Source of the DNA: Pseudomonadota bacterium
Lineage (GTDB): Bacteria > Pseudomonadota > Alphaproteobacteria > Micropepsales > Micropepsaceae
Length of the DNA stretch: 64,000 nucleotides
Direction: 5' to 3'
Assembly (NCBI GenBank): GCA_018241025.1
Contig: JAFEEQ010000018.1
Coordinates: forward strand, 124,001 to 188,000
A program made the position numbers and the translations under genes. Below, in pieces: positions 26,482-37,327 of this stretch. Every line of letters begins with the position of its first letter. Position 1 is the first letter of the stretch. The notes under the pieces were generated by a model that was not told the origin of the DNA, searched no databases, and saw only the letters and a list, made by a program, of their open reading frames with translations.

Positions 26482-29400
26482 ATGCCTGAATTGCGTTCAG
26501 TCGCTGCCAAGCGGACCGGCACGTTTATCGGTGCCTTGTTGTTGACGACGGCGTTCACCGCGCCGGCCTTCGCTGAAATCGAAATCGTGACAGTGACCAC
26601 CGAACGTAAGGTGGAGAACATCCAGACGACGCCCGTCGCCGTGACGGCGCTGAGCGGCGCGGATCTGAAGACGAAGCAGGTGAACAGCTTCCGCGATCTT
26701 CAGTTCCACGTGCCGAGCGTGACCTACACGAAGTCGAACTTCGGCGGCGCTCAGTTCCAGATCCGCGGCATCACCACCCAGTTCGGTCTCGGCGCGGCGG
26801 TCGCGCAGAACGAGAACGACGTCTATCTCGAAGCTCCCAACCTCGTTACCGGTCAATACTACGACGTCGATCGCGTCGAAGTCGCGCGCGGCCCGCAGTC
26901 GACCTCCTACGGTCGCGCGGCGACCGGTGGTGCCGTGAACGTGATCACGTCAAAGCCCAATCTCGACGAGTTCGCCGCACGCGGCAGCCTCGATTATGGC
27001 ACCTACAACACGTTCAAGCCTGAAGTGATGGTCAACATCCCGATCATCGAAGGCGAACTCGGCGTTCGCTTCGCTGCCTTGGGCGTGTTCCACGACGGCT
27101 ATGAGAAGAATCTCTACTCCGGTCCGCAGATTTATCCGGGCGCGCCGGTTCACAACAAAATCAACGGCCAGGGCACGGCTTCCGGCCGCTTCTCGGTTCG
27201 CTGGGAACCGAGCGCCGACACCACGGTCGATTTTATCGGCGAGTATGGCTTCGAGAACGACAACCGTGTTCGCGGCGACAAGCAGATGTGTCATCGCGAT
27301 CCGTCCGGTGTCATCGGCTGTCTTCCCGACCGCCTCGGCTTCGATCCGATCAACGTGCTGTCGACCCTCGGCGCGACGCTGGGCTCGAAGCAGGGTATCA
27401 CCGCCCTGCTGAACACCTCGTTTGGTGCAGATTTCGCCACACAAGCCCAGCCTGCGGGCAATATTCAGGGAATCTTCCAACTTGCCGGTAACGGCGGCCC
27501 GGGTGACCCGGCCGGACCGGCAGGTGCGGCTTATCTCGGTGTTATGCCGACAGCCCTGCCGAGCACCTACAAGGGCGGTCCGTCGATATTCCCTGGTTAC
27601 TCCTACATGTTGCCGCAGACCGTGAACGGGGTCGGCACCGGCGCCAACGGCGTGGTGTCGCATGACCTGCTGACCTCGAATACGGCGTTCAACCCGGTCT
27701 ACAAGGGTTCGGGCAATGTGTTCATGCTCAACTGGTCGCAAACCATCACGAGCTGGTTGAAGGGCAGCCTGGATGCCGGTTACTCGGCTGGCTATCAGTT
27801 CACGCAACAGAACTATAACGACGCGACGCCGGAAAACGTCTCAACCCTGATCTCGAACGCCGTGATCGGCTTCCATGCCCTGCATGATGCCGGCGCGAAC
27901 GCAGGCGGTGCATACAACACCTACTTCAGCGTTCCGGGCGCGCTGCCGATCTCGAACACTTACTACAACGGCAAATTCGGCTCCTATGCCGGCTCGATCG
28001 ATCCGGCGCATGGCATCCTGACGCGCACGGGGTATTTTTCGGCTTACGACGAAGATCAGTTCTCGCAGCGTGAGTGGACGGGCGAACTTCGCCTGTCGAC
28101 CAACTTCGACGGTCCGCTGAACTTTACGACTGGTGTGTTCTACATGTCGTATGATGGCCGCAACCAGTACTGGGTTGCCTCCAACGGACTCGACTGGGAA
28201 TCGATGGTTGTCGGCGCGTTTGCCGGCGACGGGACGAAGACGCCCTTGATGCTGGCGTCGACCTCCTATGACGGCGAATATCGCCGTGGCGCCGTCCAGT
28301 CTCGTTCGGCCTTCCTCGAGGCGACATACGACATCATCCCCGACGAGTTGAGGCTGATTGTCGGCGGTCGCTACAACGACGACCGTTCGAGTGCCCTGAC
28401 GACACAAATCGCAGTTGGCGGCCTGTTGCTCGCCAACGGATTTACCCCTGTTGGCACGCCGAGTTGTACGGCGAACGGCGGCGTTGCGGCACCTGGCTGT
28501 GTCGGGTGGCCGGGTACCTTCCGTCTGCCGACTGGCGTAACCACCAAACCCAACAGCGTCACCGATGAGTGGACAGGTCGTATCAACCTGACCTGGACGC
28601 CGCATCTGAGCTGGACCGATCAGACTCTGGTCTATGGCACGGTCTCGCGCGGCGAACTGGCTGGCGGCGTGAACAAGGCGCAGGGAACCGCGACTCTCGT
28701 CGTTCCGTCGGTCTATTCGCCGGCAACGGTCGATGCGATCGAAGTGGGTACCAAGAATACCCTCCTCGATGGTTCGCTGCAGGCCAACCTGACCGCATGG
28801 TACTACAACTACGAGAACTATCAGGTCGGCATCATCGCCAACCGTGCGGCCCTCACTTACAATATTCCGGCCCATCTCTACGGGTTGGAAGGCGAGTTCG
28901 TGTGGCAGCCGGATGACGATCTGGTCTTCAACATGACGCTCAGCCTGACGCGTTCTCAGGCCGGCAATGCCTATGCCGTCGACCAGCGCAACCCGACCGG
29001 CGGCGTGGCCAACTCGATCCTCATCAAGGACATGATCAACGGATCGCTCTGCGTGATCGTCCCGATCAAGCCGGGCGCGGTTGGGCATACGCCTGGAGAG
29101 TCGAACCCGGCTTACCACGTCAACAACTTCTACCTGCCGAACGGTGGTAACGCCGCCATCGACGCGCCCTACGGCGTGCCGCTGGTCAACTACGGTGTCT
29201 GCCAGCCAGGATCTTATGCAACGAATGCTATGGGAGGGATCGACGTTACGTCGACTCCGATCCGCAATGCGCTCATTGCTGCCGGCTTCGACTACGCAAC
29301 GGCGACCAATCCGGTCACTGGTGCGCTCAGAACACTCCCGGCCGGTTCGAATGACCCGACGGGCCGTGGCGTACTCGCGGATGGCACGGGCAACGCGGTC

Positions 29401-29766
29401 AACCTCCACGGCAACAAGCTGCCGCAGGTTCCGAATGCCCAGGTCGGCTTCGGTGCGCAGTACACCTTCCACTTCAACGAGTACACGCTGGTTCCGCGCC
29501 TCGACTACTACTGGCAGTCGAGCATGGAAGCCCGCGTGAACAACGATCCAGGTTCGGACTACATCGGCGCCTGGGATACGTTGAACGGCCAGATCCAGCT
29601 CAATGCGCCGGACGACAAGTGGTATGCCAGGGTGTTCGCGACGAACATCTTCGACAAGCACAACCCGACCGGCGTCTATCTTACCGACCCGACCTCGGCT
29701 CTGTTCACCAACGTGTTCGCGGAAGACCCGCGCGTGGTGGGCATCTCGGTCGGCGCGAACTGGTAA
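26482..29766 (+). CDS. TonB-dependent outer-membrane receptor, 1094 aa
   Basis: A 22-stranded beta-barrel transporter energised by TonB-ExbBD. A signal peptide (residues about 1-32, ending APAFA) is followed by EIVTVTTERKVENIQTTPVAV, the sphingomonad/caulobacter-type TonB-interaction region, and the plug domain with QIRGITTQF and VEVARGPQSTSYGRAATGG. The barrel fills the rest and ends in an aromatic residue, ISVGANW. It is longer than most receptors (about 750-950 aa). Extracellular loops include cysteine pairs near residues 270-285 and 660-675. Substrate unknown; this receptor type often takes plant or aromatic compounds. GGGAG lies six bases before the ATG. Confidence 0.94.
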   Translation: MPELRSVAAKRTGTFIGALLLTTAFTAPAFAEIEIVTVTTERKVENIQTTPVAVTALSGADLKTKQVNSFRDLQFHVPSVTYTKSNFGGAQFQIRGITTQFGLGAAVAQNENDVYLEAPNLVTGQYYDVDRVEVARGPQSTSYGRAATGGAVNVITSKPNLDEFAARGSLDYGTYNTFKPEVMVNIPIIEGELGVRFAALGVFHDGYEKNLYSGPQIYPGAPVHNKINGQGTASGRFSVRWEPSADTTVDFIGEYGFENDNRVRGDKQMCHRDPSGVIGCLPDRLGFDPINVLSTLGATLGSKQGITALLNTSFGADFATQAQPAGNIQGIFQLAGNGGPGDPAGPAGAAYLGVMPTALPSTYKGGPSIFPGYSYMLPQTVNGVGTGANGVVSHDLLTSNTAFNPVYKGSGNVFMLNWSQTITSWLKGSLDAGYSAGYQFTQQNYNDATPENVSTLISNAVIGFHALHDAGANAGGAYNTYFSVPGALPISNTYYNGKFGSYAGSIDPAHGILTRTGYFSAYDEDQFSQREWTGELRLSTNFDGPLNFTTGVFYMSYDGRNQYWVASNGLDWESMVVGAFAGDGTKTPLMLASTSYDGEYRRGAVQSRSAFLEATYDIIPDELRLIVGGRYNDDRSSALTTQIAVGGLLLANGFTPVGTPSCTANGGVAAPGCVGWPGTFRLPTGVTTKPNSVTDEWTGRINLTWTPHLSWTDQTLVYGTVSRGELAGGVNKAQGTATLVVPSVYSPATVDAIEVGTKNTLLDGSLQANLTAWYYNYENYQVGIIANRAALTYNIPAHLYGLEGEFVWQPDDDLVFNMTLSLTRSQAGNAYAVDQRNPTGGVANSILIKDMINGSLCVIVPIKPGAVGHTPGESNPAYHVNNFYLPNGGNAAIDAPYGVPLVNYGVCQPGSYATNAMGGIDVTSTPIRNALIAAGFDYATATNPVTGALRTLPAGSNDPTGRGVLADGTGNAVNLHGNKLPQVPNAQVGFGAQYTFHFNEYTLVPRLDYYWQSSMEARVNNDPGSDYIGAWDTLNGQIQLNAPDDKWYARVFATNIFDKHNPTGVYLTDPTSALFTNVFAEDPRVVGISVGANW

Positions 29767-29790
29767 GCTGATACGCCTTTCGAACCAATG

Positions 29791-29817
29791 GGGCGCCGGG
29801 CAACCGGCGCCCTTTTT
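29791..29817 (+). terminator. intrinsic terminator after the TonB-dependent receptor
   Basis: GGGCGCCGG (29791-29799), loop GCAA, CCGGCGCCC (29804-29812), then TTTTT. A perfect 9-bp stem with a T-tract, 25 bases past the receptor stop. Confidence 0.94.
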
Positions 29818-29919
29818 GTTTGCAACTCGCCCGGGCCGCGGGGCGCCTGTGTCGCTGGGTGGTTCCGCAGTGGCCGGCAATGACCTAGCGTCGGTGAGCA
29901 CCTTTAATCCGGAGCCCCC

Positions 29920-30861
29920 ATGGAAACCCGCACTCTCGGCAAGTCCGGCATCGCCGTATCGGTGATCGGACTTGGCTGCAACAATTTCGGCGTCATGCCC
30001 GTCGATGCGTCGCGCCGCGTGATCGACGCCGCCCTCGACGCCGGCATCACCCTGTTCGACACCGCCGATGTCTACGGCAATCGCGGCGGCTCGGAGGCTC
30101 AACTCGGCGAAATCCTCGGCTCCCGGCGCAATTCCATCGTGCTCGCCACGAAATTCGCAATGCCGATGGACGATTCCGGCAGCAAGGCCGGCGCTTCGGC
30201 CGCCTATATCCGCGAGGCCTGCGAAGCCAGCCTCAAGCGCCTCAAGACCGACCGCATCGACCTCTATCAGCAGCACCGGCCCGATCCCAACACACCGATC
30301 GAGGAAACCATCGGTGCGCTCAACGAACTCGTGAAGCAGGGCAAGGTGCGCGCCATCGGCTGCTCCAACCTTCCCGCTGACCGGCTCGCGGCGGCACAGG
30401 ACGCGGCGCGCAAGGCCGGTGCCGCCGCCTTCGTCACCGCGCAGGATCAGTACAGTCTTCTCGTCCGCGGCGTCGAAACAGCGCTGGTTCCGACCCTCAA
30501 GAAGGAAGGCATGGGCCTGCTGCCCTATTTCCCCCTCGCCTCGGGCCTGCTCAGCGGCAAATACGAAAAGGGCAAGGAAATCCCGGCCGGCACCCGCTTC
30601 GCGCGGATGGGCCGTTTCAGCGACGCCTATATGACGGAGGAGAACTGGGCGATCGTCGAAAAGCTTACCGATTTCGCCAGGGCGCGCGGCCACACCATCC
30701 TCGACCTCGCCTTTGCCTGGCTGCTCGCCCATCCCTGGCTTTCGAGCGTGATCGCCGGTGCGACCCGACCCGAGCAAATCGCCCAGAACGCCGCCGCGGC
30801 GTCCTGGAAGCTGTCGGCTGCGGACGTCGCCGAAATCGACCGCATCACACAGAAGGATTGA
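29920..30861 (+). CDS. aldo/keto reductase
   Basis: A 313-aa NADPH-dependent carbonyl reductase with a TIM-barrel fold. It begins RTLGKSGIAVSVIGLGCNNFG. The tetrad is visible: Asp and Tyr in FDTADVYGNRGGSE, Lys in IVLATKFAMP and His in DLYQQHRPD. The C-terminal cofactor segment is SSVIAGATRPEQIAQN. It groups with the general AKR families that reduce aldehydes or ketones of unknown identity. It stands alone between a terminator and the convergent RND pump operon. Confidence 0.92.
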   Translation: METRTLGKSGIAVSVIGLGCNNFGVMPVDASRRVIDAALDAGITLFDTADVYGNRGGSEAQLGEILGSRRNSIVLATKFAMPMDDSGSKAGASAAYIREACEASLKRLKTDRIDLYQQHRPDPNTPIEETIGALNELVKQGKVRAIGCSNLPADRLAAAQDAARKAGAAAFVTAQDQYSLLVRGVETALVPTLKKEGMGLLPYFPLASGLLSGKYEKGKEIPAGTRFARMGRFSDAYMTEENWAIVEKLTDFARARGHTILDLAFAWLLAHPWLSSVIAGATRPEQIAQNAAAASWKLSAADVAEIDRITQKD

Positions 30862-30879
30862 TCGAAATGGCGCAGCCGG

Positions 30880-33800
30880 TCACTCGGCCGGTTGCGTCCG
30901 CGTTCCCCGGCCGAACATGTCGCGCCAGCTGAAATGGCCGATGCGCGTGCCGAGATTGTCCAGATAGATATAGAGCACCGGTGTGATGTAGAGCGTCAGC
31001 AGCTGCGATAGCAGAAGCCCGCCCGCCACGCAGAGGCCGAGCGGCCGGCGCGAATCCGAGCCGGCGCCAAGTCCGATCGCCAGCGGCAGCGTGCCCATCA
31101 TCGCTGCCATCGTCGTCATCATGATTGGGCGGAACCGTATCATCGCCGCCTCATAAATTGCCTGGGCCGGCGCGATGGCATCCGAGCGCTGACGGTTGAG
31201 CGCGAAATCGATCATCATGATCGCATTCTTCTTCACGATACCGATCAGCATCATCATGCCGACGAAGGCGTAGAGGCTGAGCGGAATGCCGAACACCCAC
31301 AAGGTCAGCAGCGCGCCCACCGCCGCCGAGGGCAGACCCGACAGGATGGTCAGCGGGTGGATGAAGCTTTCATAGAGAATGCCGAGGATGATGTAGACCG
31401 TGATGACGGCGATCAGCAGCAACAGGCCCATGCTCTGCATCGAATCGGCAAACGCCGCTGCCGTGCCCTGGAAGCTCGTCTGCACCGTCGCCGGCATATC
31501 GATCTGCTTGCTTAGCCGCGCAATCGCGCTTTGGGCATCGCTGAGCGCCTTGCCCGGCGCAAGGTTGTAGGAAATCGTCACCGACGGAATCTGGCCCAGA
31601 TGGTTGATCGAGAGCGGCATGGTGCCCGACCCGATCTTTGCCAGTGTGTTCAGCGGTACCAGTGTGCCGTCCGACGCCGTCACATAGAGCCGCGAGAGCG
31701 CGCTCGGATCGGCCTGGTACTGCGGTAGCAGCTCCAGGATCACTTGATACTGGTCGGTCGAGGCGTAGATCGACGACACCTGCTGCCCACCGAAGGCCGC
31801 GCCCAATGCGTTCTCGATCTGCGCCGCCGTGATCCCGAGCGCAGCGGCACGGTCGCGGTCGATATTGACCATCACCGCCGGGGTAGACAGCTGCAAGTCG
31901 CTCGTCACCTGCCCGCCGAACACCGGGTCGTTCTGCATCGCCGCGAGCAGCCTGTTGGAGACGGCCTGGAGCTCCTCCAGGTTGATGTCTTCGAGCGTGT
32001 ATTGATAGGGCAGCTTGCTGTTGTTGCCGCCGATGCGGATTGCCGGTGGGTTTTGCAGAAAGACGTTGATGCCCGGCAGCTTGGCCAGCTTGGCGTTGAG
32101 TTCGTGCAGTACGTCATCGGCGCTCAGCGTGCGCTCCGATGCCGGCTTCAGATGGACGAAGATAAACCCGGTATTGCTGCTGCCGCCGCCCGAGCTGCTG
32201 CCGATCGCCGACATCGCGCCGTCGACATTGGGGTCGGCGTTGATGATTGCCGCGGCCTGCTGCTGGTAACGAACCATCTGGTCGAACGAGGTGCCGTTCG
32301 CCGCCTCGGTGATGGCACGCAGCTGGTCGGTATCGTCTGCCGGCAAGAAGTCCTGCGGCAGGATGTAGAAAAGACCCGCGGCGGCGAACAGGCTGGCAAG
32401 AAACAGGCCGAAGATGAACGGCCGATGCGCCAGGCTCCATTGCAGCGTCCGGTCATACGTGTTCTGGATCGTCTCGAAGCTCCGCTCGCTCCAGCGATAG
32501 AAGGCGTTGTGCGCCTCTCCTTCTTCGCCGCGCAGCATCCGGCTGCACAGCATCGGCGTCAGGGTGATGGAAATGAAGCCCGAGAAGCCGATCGCGAGGA
32601 TGATCACCACTGCGAATTCGTGCAGCAGCCGGCCGATGATTCCGCCCATGAACACGATCGGGATGAACACGGCCGCCAGCGAGATCGTCATCGACAGGAT
32701 GGTGAAGGCAATCTCGCGCGAGCCTTTGAGGGCCGCCTCGAACGGTCTTTCGCCCCGTTCGATGTGGCGGATGATGTTCTCCAGCATCACGATCGCGTCG
32801 TCGACGACAAAGCCGACCGAGAGCGTCAGCGACATCAGAGAGAGGTTGTCGAGATTGTAGTCGAGTAGCGACATGCCGGCGAAGGTCGCGATCACCGCGA
32901 TAGGCAGCGCGATCGATGGAATAAAGGTCGCCGAGACGCGCCGCAGGAACACGAAGATCACCATGATGACGAGCACGCCGGCGATCAGCAGCGTGGTCTG
33001 CACGTCGTCGATCGAATCGCGGATGGTCTCGCTGTGGTCGTGGACGATCTCGAGATGGACCGAGGCCGGAAGCTGGGCCAGGAACGCCGGAAGAATCTTC
33101 TTGATCGAATCGACCAGCTTGATCGTGTTGGATCCCGGCTGACGCTGAACGGAGAGGCCGATGGACCGGTTGCCCCGGAACCAGTTCGCGGCGCGGTTGT
33201 TCTCCACGCTGTCGATGACCTTGGCGACGTCCTGGAAGCGCACCGGCGCACCGTTGCGATAAGCCACGACCTGCGGCGCGAACTGCGCGGCGTTCATCAG
33301 CTGGCCGCTGGCATGGATCACGGTCTGCCGCGTCGGTCCGTTCAGCGTGCCGGTCGCGACATTCACGTTGGCGCCCTGGATCGCGGTGGCGAGCTGATCG
33401 ATGCCGATCTGCCGCGTCGCCAGTGCGGCGGGATCGGCCTGGATGCGGACGGCGAATTTCTGCGCGCCGTAGACATTGACCTGCGCCACGCCGTCGAGCG
33501 TCGAGAGCTGCCGCGCCAGCAGGGTCTCGGCATATTCGTCGATCTTCGACAGCGGCAGCGTGTCGGAACGCAGGGCCATGAAGACGATCGGGGTGTCCGC
33601 CGGATTCACTTTGCGCAAGGTCGGCGGGTTCGGCATGTTCGGTGGCAGCTTGCGCGCCGCCGCGGCGATGGCCGACTGCACGTCCTGAGCCGCGCCGTCG
33701 AGATCGCGGTCGAGCTTGAACTGTATGGTGATGGTCGTGCTGCCCTGCACGCTCGACGACGTCATCGAGTCGACACCGGCGATGGTCGAAAACTGGCTCT

Positions 33801-34002
33801 CCAGCGGGGTCGCGACGGCGGACGCCATGGTCTCCGGATCGGCGCCCGGCAGGGTCGCGCTAACCACGATGGTCGGGAAGTCGACGTTGGGCAGTTCGCT
33901 GACCGGCAGGGTCGCATAACCGAAGGCGCCGAAAATCACGAGCGCCGCCATTAGCAGCGTCGTCATGACCGGCCGCTTGATGAAGACTTCCGAGATGTTC
34001 AT
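30880..34002 (-). CDS. RND-family multidrug efflux pump, inner-membrane subunit (MdtB/MdtC/AcrB type)
   Basis: A 1040-aa proton-driven exporter with the AcrB plan: a first span at residues 10-30, a large periplasmic loop, six spans, a second periplasmic loop and six more spans. The proton-relay aspartate pair is in VGFVVDDAIVMLENI in the fourth span. It begins MNISEVFIKRPVMTTLLM, typical of the MdtBC branch, and the C-terminal half has IGIVKKNAIMMIDFALN. It lies ten bases downstream of its adaptor gene on the minus strand. No outer-membrane channel (TolC/OprM-type) gene is next to it, so it probably uses one encoded elsewhere. Confidence 0.95.
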   Translation of the reverse strand: MNISEVFIKRPVMTTLLMAALVIFGAFGYATLPVSELPNVDFPTIVVSATLPGADPETMASAVATPLESQFSTIAGVDSMTSSSVQGSTTITIQFKLDRDLDGAAQDVQSAIAAAARKLPPNMPNPPTLRKVNPADTPIVFMALRSDTLPLSKIDEYAETLLARQLSTLDGVAQVNVYGAQKFAVRIQADPAALATRQIGIDQLATAIQGANVNVATGTLNGPTRQTVIHASGQLMNAAQFAPQVVAYRNGAPVRFQDVAKVIDSVENNRAANWFRGNRSIGLSVQRQPGSNTIKLVDSIKKILPAFLAQLPASVHLEIVHDHSETIRDSIDDVQTTLLIAGVLVIMVIFVFLRRVSATFIPSIALPIAVIATFAGMSLLDYNLDNLSLMSLTLSVGFVVDDAIVMLENIIRHIERGERPFEAALKGSREIAFTILSMTISLAAVFIPIVFMGGIIGRLLHEFAVVIILAIGFSGFISITLTPMLCSRMLRGEEGEAHNAFYRWSERSFETIQNTYDRTLQWSLAHRPFIFGLFLASLFAAAGLFYILPQDFLPADDTDQLRAITEAANGTSFDQMVRYQQQAAAIINADPNVDGAMSAIGSSSGGGSSNTGFIFVHLKPASERTLSADDVLHELNAKLAKLPGINVFLQNPPAIRIGGNNSKLPYQYTLEDINLEELQAVSNRLLAAMQNDPVFGGQVTSDLQLSTPAVMVNIDRDRAAALGITAAQIENALGAAFGGQQVSSIYASTDQYQVILELLPQYQADPSALSRLYVTASDGTLVPLNTLAKIGSGTMPLSINHLGQIPSVTISYNLAPGKALSDAQSAIARLSKQIDMPATVQTSFQGTAAAFADSMQSMGLLLLIAVITVYIILGILYESFIHPLTILSGLPSAAVGALLTLWVFGIPLSLYAFVGMMMLIGIVKKNAIMMIDFALNRQRSDAIAPAQAIYEAAMIRFRPIMMTTMAAMMGTLPLAIGLGAGSDSRRPLGLCVAGGLLLSQLLTLYITPVLYIYLDNLGTRIGHFSWRDMFGRGTRTQPAE

Positions 34003-34012
34003 GGGCGCCGGC

Positions 34013-35191
34013 CTATCTTGCGCTCTTGGCCGAACGGTCGATCGTCACCGGCTTGCCGGGTATGACGCGCAGCTGCCCGTCGACGACAACCTGGTCGCCC
34101 GGCTTCACACTGGTGCCGAGCGCGGCCGTCATCCCGTCGTCGTGCAGCACATCCACCGGAACCATGACGGCCTTGCCGTCGCGCACCAGATAGACGTAGC
34201 GGCTGTTCGGGCCGATATTCACCGCCTCATGCGGAACCACGGCGACACCCTTGAGATTGTCGAGCGTGACGCCGACATCCACGAGCTGGCCGGGAATCAA
34301 ATAGCCGTTCTGGTTGGGGAAGGTTGCGCGCAGTTCGATCGTCCCGGTTTTGTCGTCGACCGCATTGCTGACGAAATCCACCGGCGCGGTCAGCGCCTTG
34401 CCCGTCGTGCCGTGGGTATCGACGGCCACTGTCAGGTCATGCGCGGCGAGGCGCGCCTGGATCCGCGGCAGATCGGCCTGGGGCAGGGCGAGGGAGATCT
34501 TCACCGGTTCGACTTGGGTGATGACCACCAGCACGGTCGACTGAGTCGCGGCAGCGGCGGTGCTCGATGTTCCGGCCGCGGCCATGACCTGGTTGCCCGG
34601 CTGGATCAGGATCGGTCCCGTCTTGCCGTCGATCGGCGAGCGGACGCTGGTATAGGAGAGATTGAGCCGTGCGGTTTCCGCGGCCGCCTGCGCAGCGAGA
34701 TAGGCGGCTCGTGCGTCATCGGCATCCTGTGGCGCGATCGCTTTCTGGGCCAGCAGCTTGGCATAGCGGTCGGCTTTGGTGCGGGCGGCCGAAAGCGTCG
34801 CCAGCGCGCTGTCCAGCGCCGCGCGATAGGGACCCGGATCGATCTGGAACAGGATCTGGCCGGCGTGGACCGCCTGCCCCTCGGTGAAATTGGCTTTGAG
34901 CAGCTGGCCCTGAACCCGCGCGGTCAACTGTACGGTGGCATTGGAGATCACCGTGCCGAGGGTGTGCTCGATCACCGGCATATCGCCTTGCGCCACGGTC
35001 TGGACCACGACGGGCGGCGGCAGCCGCTGGCTCTTTTCCGCCCCGCTGAAAAACACGCGATAGACGACGAAGCCCAGGATCAGCATCCCGGCTACGCCGA
35101 GGATGATCCAGCTGCGGCGGCTCATCTGCTGCATCCGGGCGGGAAGGGCACGCGATTCGCCAGAGCGCGCTTCGGGGATCTGGATGTTCAT
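34013..35191 (-). CDS. RND efflux periplasmic adaptor (membrane-fusion protein)
   Basis: A 392-aa HlyD/AcrA-type adaptor that bridges the RND pump and the outer-membrane channel. A single N-terminal anchor (SWIILGVAGMLILGFVVYRV) is followed by a lipoyl half-motif (QLTARVQGQLL), an alpha-hairpin with coiled-coil character (ALDSALATLSAARTKADRYA), the second lipoyl half (YTSVRSPIDGKTGP) and beta-barrel and membrane-proximal domains ending near QVVVDGQLRVIPG. The ATG at 35191 (MNIQIPEARS) is preferred over a longer frame to 35296. It is first in the operon. Confidence 0.92.
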   Translation of the reverse strand: MNIQIPEARSGESRALPARMQQMSRRSWIILGVAGMLILGFVVYRVFFSGAEKSQRLPPPVVVQTVAQGDMPVIEHTLGTVISNATVQLTARVQGQLLKANFTEGQAVHAGQILFQIDPGPYRAALDSALATLSAARTKADRYAKLLAQKAIAPQDADDARAAYLAAQAAAETARLNLSYTSVRSPIDGKTGPILIQPGNQVMAAAGTSSTAAAATQSTVLVVITQVEPVKISLALPQADLPRIQARLAAHDLTVAVDTHGTTGKALTAPVDFVSNAVDDKTGTIELRATFPNQNGYLIPGQLVDVGVTLDNLKGVAVVPHEAVNIGPNSRYVYLVRDGKAVMVPVDVLHDDGMTAALGTSVKPGDQVVVDGQLRVIPGKPVTIDRSAKSAR

Positions 35192-35494
35192 CAATTCGGT
35201 CCGTCGGCCAGACATCATGACATGGGCACTGGCCGATACCCACATCCCCGGTTGGTTTTCGCCCCGGGGCCCGCGCTCCCGGGGCTCTCCTATCACGGCG
35301 CCCGGCGAATGCCAGACCGGCCTTGTCGTAATCTGTCGCGGCGCATCAAAAGTCGCGGCCGGCCGTTACGGATCCGTCGCAAAGGCCCGAGTTCCGCGAT
35401 CAAAACCCCTTGAGAATCATGGCGTAACGGCCATGTTGCTCCTGCGAAAGCCCCCCGCTATAAGCCGCGGCTTCTCCGACAGTTGGGCGACCCC
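35192..35494. other. 303-base divergent intergenic region between the efflux adaptor and typA
   Basis: It must hold the promoters of both the efflux operon (minus) and typA (plus). I see no regulator gene, no long dyad and no convincing -35/-10 pair. A weak open frame continues from the adaptor gene to 35296 on the minus strand, so part of this stretch could be N-terminal coding sequence if that start is used. Confidence 0.5.
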
Positions 35495-37327
35495 ATGGAT
35501 ATCCGGAATATTGCCATCATTGCCCATGTCGACCATGGCAAAACCACGCTGGTCGATCAGCTTCTCAAGCAGTCCGGCTCGGTGCGCGAGAACCAGCATA
35601 TGGACGAGCGCGCCATGGACTCCAACGACCTTGAGCGCGAGCGCGGCATCACCATCCTGGCCAAGTGCACCAGCGTCGAATGGCACGGCACCCGCATCAA
35701 CATCGTCGACACCCCCGGCCATGCAGATTTCGGCGGCGAGGTCGAGCGTATCCTCTCGATGGTCGACGGCGTCGTGCTTCTGGTCGATGCCGCAGAGTCC
35801 GTCATGCCGCAGACCAAATTCGTGCTTTCCAAGGCGCTGAAGCTCGGCTTGAAGCCCATCGTCTGCATCAACAAGATCGACCGCTCCGACGCCCAGCCCG
35901 CCGAGACCCTGGAATCGATCTTCGACCTCTTCCTTGCGCTGGAGGCCAACGACGATCAGCTGAACTTCCACTATCTCTACGCCTCTGGCCGCAATGGCTG
36001 GGCGGTGAACGAACTCGCCGAGATCGAAAACGAGAACAAGAATCTCGATCCGCTGTTCAAGCGCATCGTCGAGGACGTGCCGCTGCCCAAGCCGCTCGCG
36101 CTGGCTGGCGACGAGCATCCCTTCAAGATGCTGGTGACGACGCTCGAGGCCGACAACTATCTCGGCCGCATCCTGACCGGCCGTGTCGAATCCGGCGCCA
36201 TCACCGTCAACCGCCAGATCAAGGCGCTGAACGCCAAGGGCGAGGTCGTCGAGCGCGCCCGCGCCACCAAGCTCCTGTCCTTTCGCGGCCTCGCCCGCGT
36301 CCCGGTCGATCGCGTCGAGGCGGGCGACATGGTCGCCATCGCCGGCCTGACCGACGCCACCGTCGCCGATACGCTCTGCGACATCACCGTGGAAGAGCCG
36401 CTCCACGCCCAGCCGATCGATCCGCCGACCCTCGCCATGACGGTCTCGGTCAACGACTCGCCGCTTGCCGGCCGCGAAGGCGACAAGGTGCAAAGCCGCG
36501 TGATCCGCGACCGCCTGCTGCGCGAAGCCGAAGGCAATGTCGCGATCAAGGTCAAGGAGACCGGCGAAGGAGCCTTCGAGGTCGCCGGCCGCGGCGAACT
36601 CCAGCTCGGCGTGCTGATCGAGAACATGCGCCGCGAAGGCTTCGAGCTTTCGATCAGCCGTCCGCGCGTGCTGTTCAAGAACGAGGATGGCCAGCGCCTC
36701 GAGCCGATCGAGGAAGTCACCGTCGATGTCGACGATCCCTATACCGGCGTGGTGATCGAGAAGATCTCCCTGCGCAAGGGCGAGATGACCGACATGCGCC
36801 CCACCGGTGCCGGCAAGACGCGCATCATCTTCGACGCGCCGTCGCGCGGCCTCATCGGCTATCACGGCGAGTTCCTGACCGATACGCGCGGTACAGGCGT
36901 GATGAACCGCATGTTCAAGGGTTACGCGCCGCACAAGGGCCCGGTGCAGGGCCGCATCAACGGCGTCTTGATCTCGACCGGAGACGGCGAGGCGGTGGCC
37001 TACGCGCTCTGGTATCTCGAAGAGCGCGGCAAGCTCTTCGTCGTGCCCGGCACCAAGGTCTATCAGGGCATGGTGATCGGCCAGAACGCCAAGGACAACG
37101 ATCTGGAAGTAAACCCGCTGCGCGCCAAGCAGCTCACCAACATCCGCACGACCTCCAAGGACGAGGCGGTGCGCCTCACCCCCATCGTGCCGATGACGCT
37201 GGAGCAGGCAATCGCCTATATCGAGGACGACGAACTGGTCGAAGTCACGCCACAGTCGATCCGCATCCGCAAGCGCCACCTCGATCCGCACGAACGCAAG
37301 CGCACCGCGCGGGCGGAAGTGGATTAG
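35495..37327 (+). CDS. typA: translational GTPase TypA/BipA
   Basis: A ribosome-binding GTPase that aids 50S assembly and growth under cold or stress. The 610-aa protein has the full G-domain set: [10 protein letters not shown] (G1), the ERGITI switch (G2), DTPGHADF (G3) and NKIDR (G4), followed by EF-G-like domains II, III and V and the TypA-specific C-terminal domain ([18 protein letters not shown]). The ATG at 35495 gives the conserved start [15 protein letters not shown]; four extra codons upstream are unlikely. The stop overlaps the convergent membrane-protein gene by four bases (TTAG). Confidence 0.97.
   Translation: MDIRNIAIIAHVDHGKTTLVDQLLKQSGSVRENQHMDERAMDSNDLERERGITILAKCTSVEWHGTRINIVDTPGHADFGGEVERILSMVDGVVLLVDAAESVMPQTKFVLSKALKLGLKPIVCINKIDRSDAQPAETLESIFDLFLALEANDDQLNFHYLYASGRNGWAVNELAEIENENKNLDPLFKRIVEDVPLPKPLALAGDEHPFKMLVTTLEADNYLGRILTGRVESGAITVNRQIKALNAKGEVVERARATKLLSFRGLARVPVDRVEAGDMVAIAGLTDATVADTLCDITVEEPLHAQPIDPPTLAMTVSVNDSPLAGREGDKVQSRVIRDRLLREAEGNVAIKVKETGEGAFEVAGRGELQLGVLIENMRREGFELSISRPRVLFKNEDGQRLEPIEEVTVDVDDPYTGVVIEKISLRKGEMTDMRPTGAGKTRIIFDAPSRGLIGYHGEFLTDTRGTGVMNRMFKGYAPHKGPVQGRINGVLISTGDGEAVAYALWYLEERGKLFVVPGTKVYQGMVIGQNAKDNDLEVNPLRAKQLTNIRTTSKDEAVRLTPIVPMTLEQAIAYIEDDELVEVTPQSIRIRKRHLDPHERKRTARAEVD

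Noticed and set aside
27841..30777. 978-codon minus-strand open frame opposite the TonB-dependent receptor and reductase
   Set aside because: It is the antisense shadow of high-GC codons. Its translation is His/Arg/Asp-rich low complexity with no motif, while the plus strand encodes clear families.
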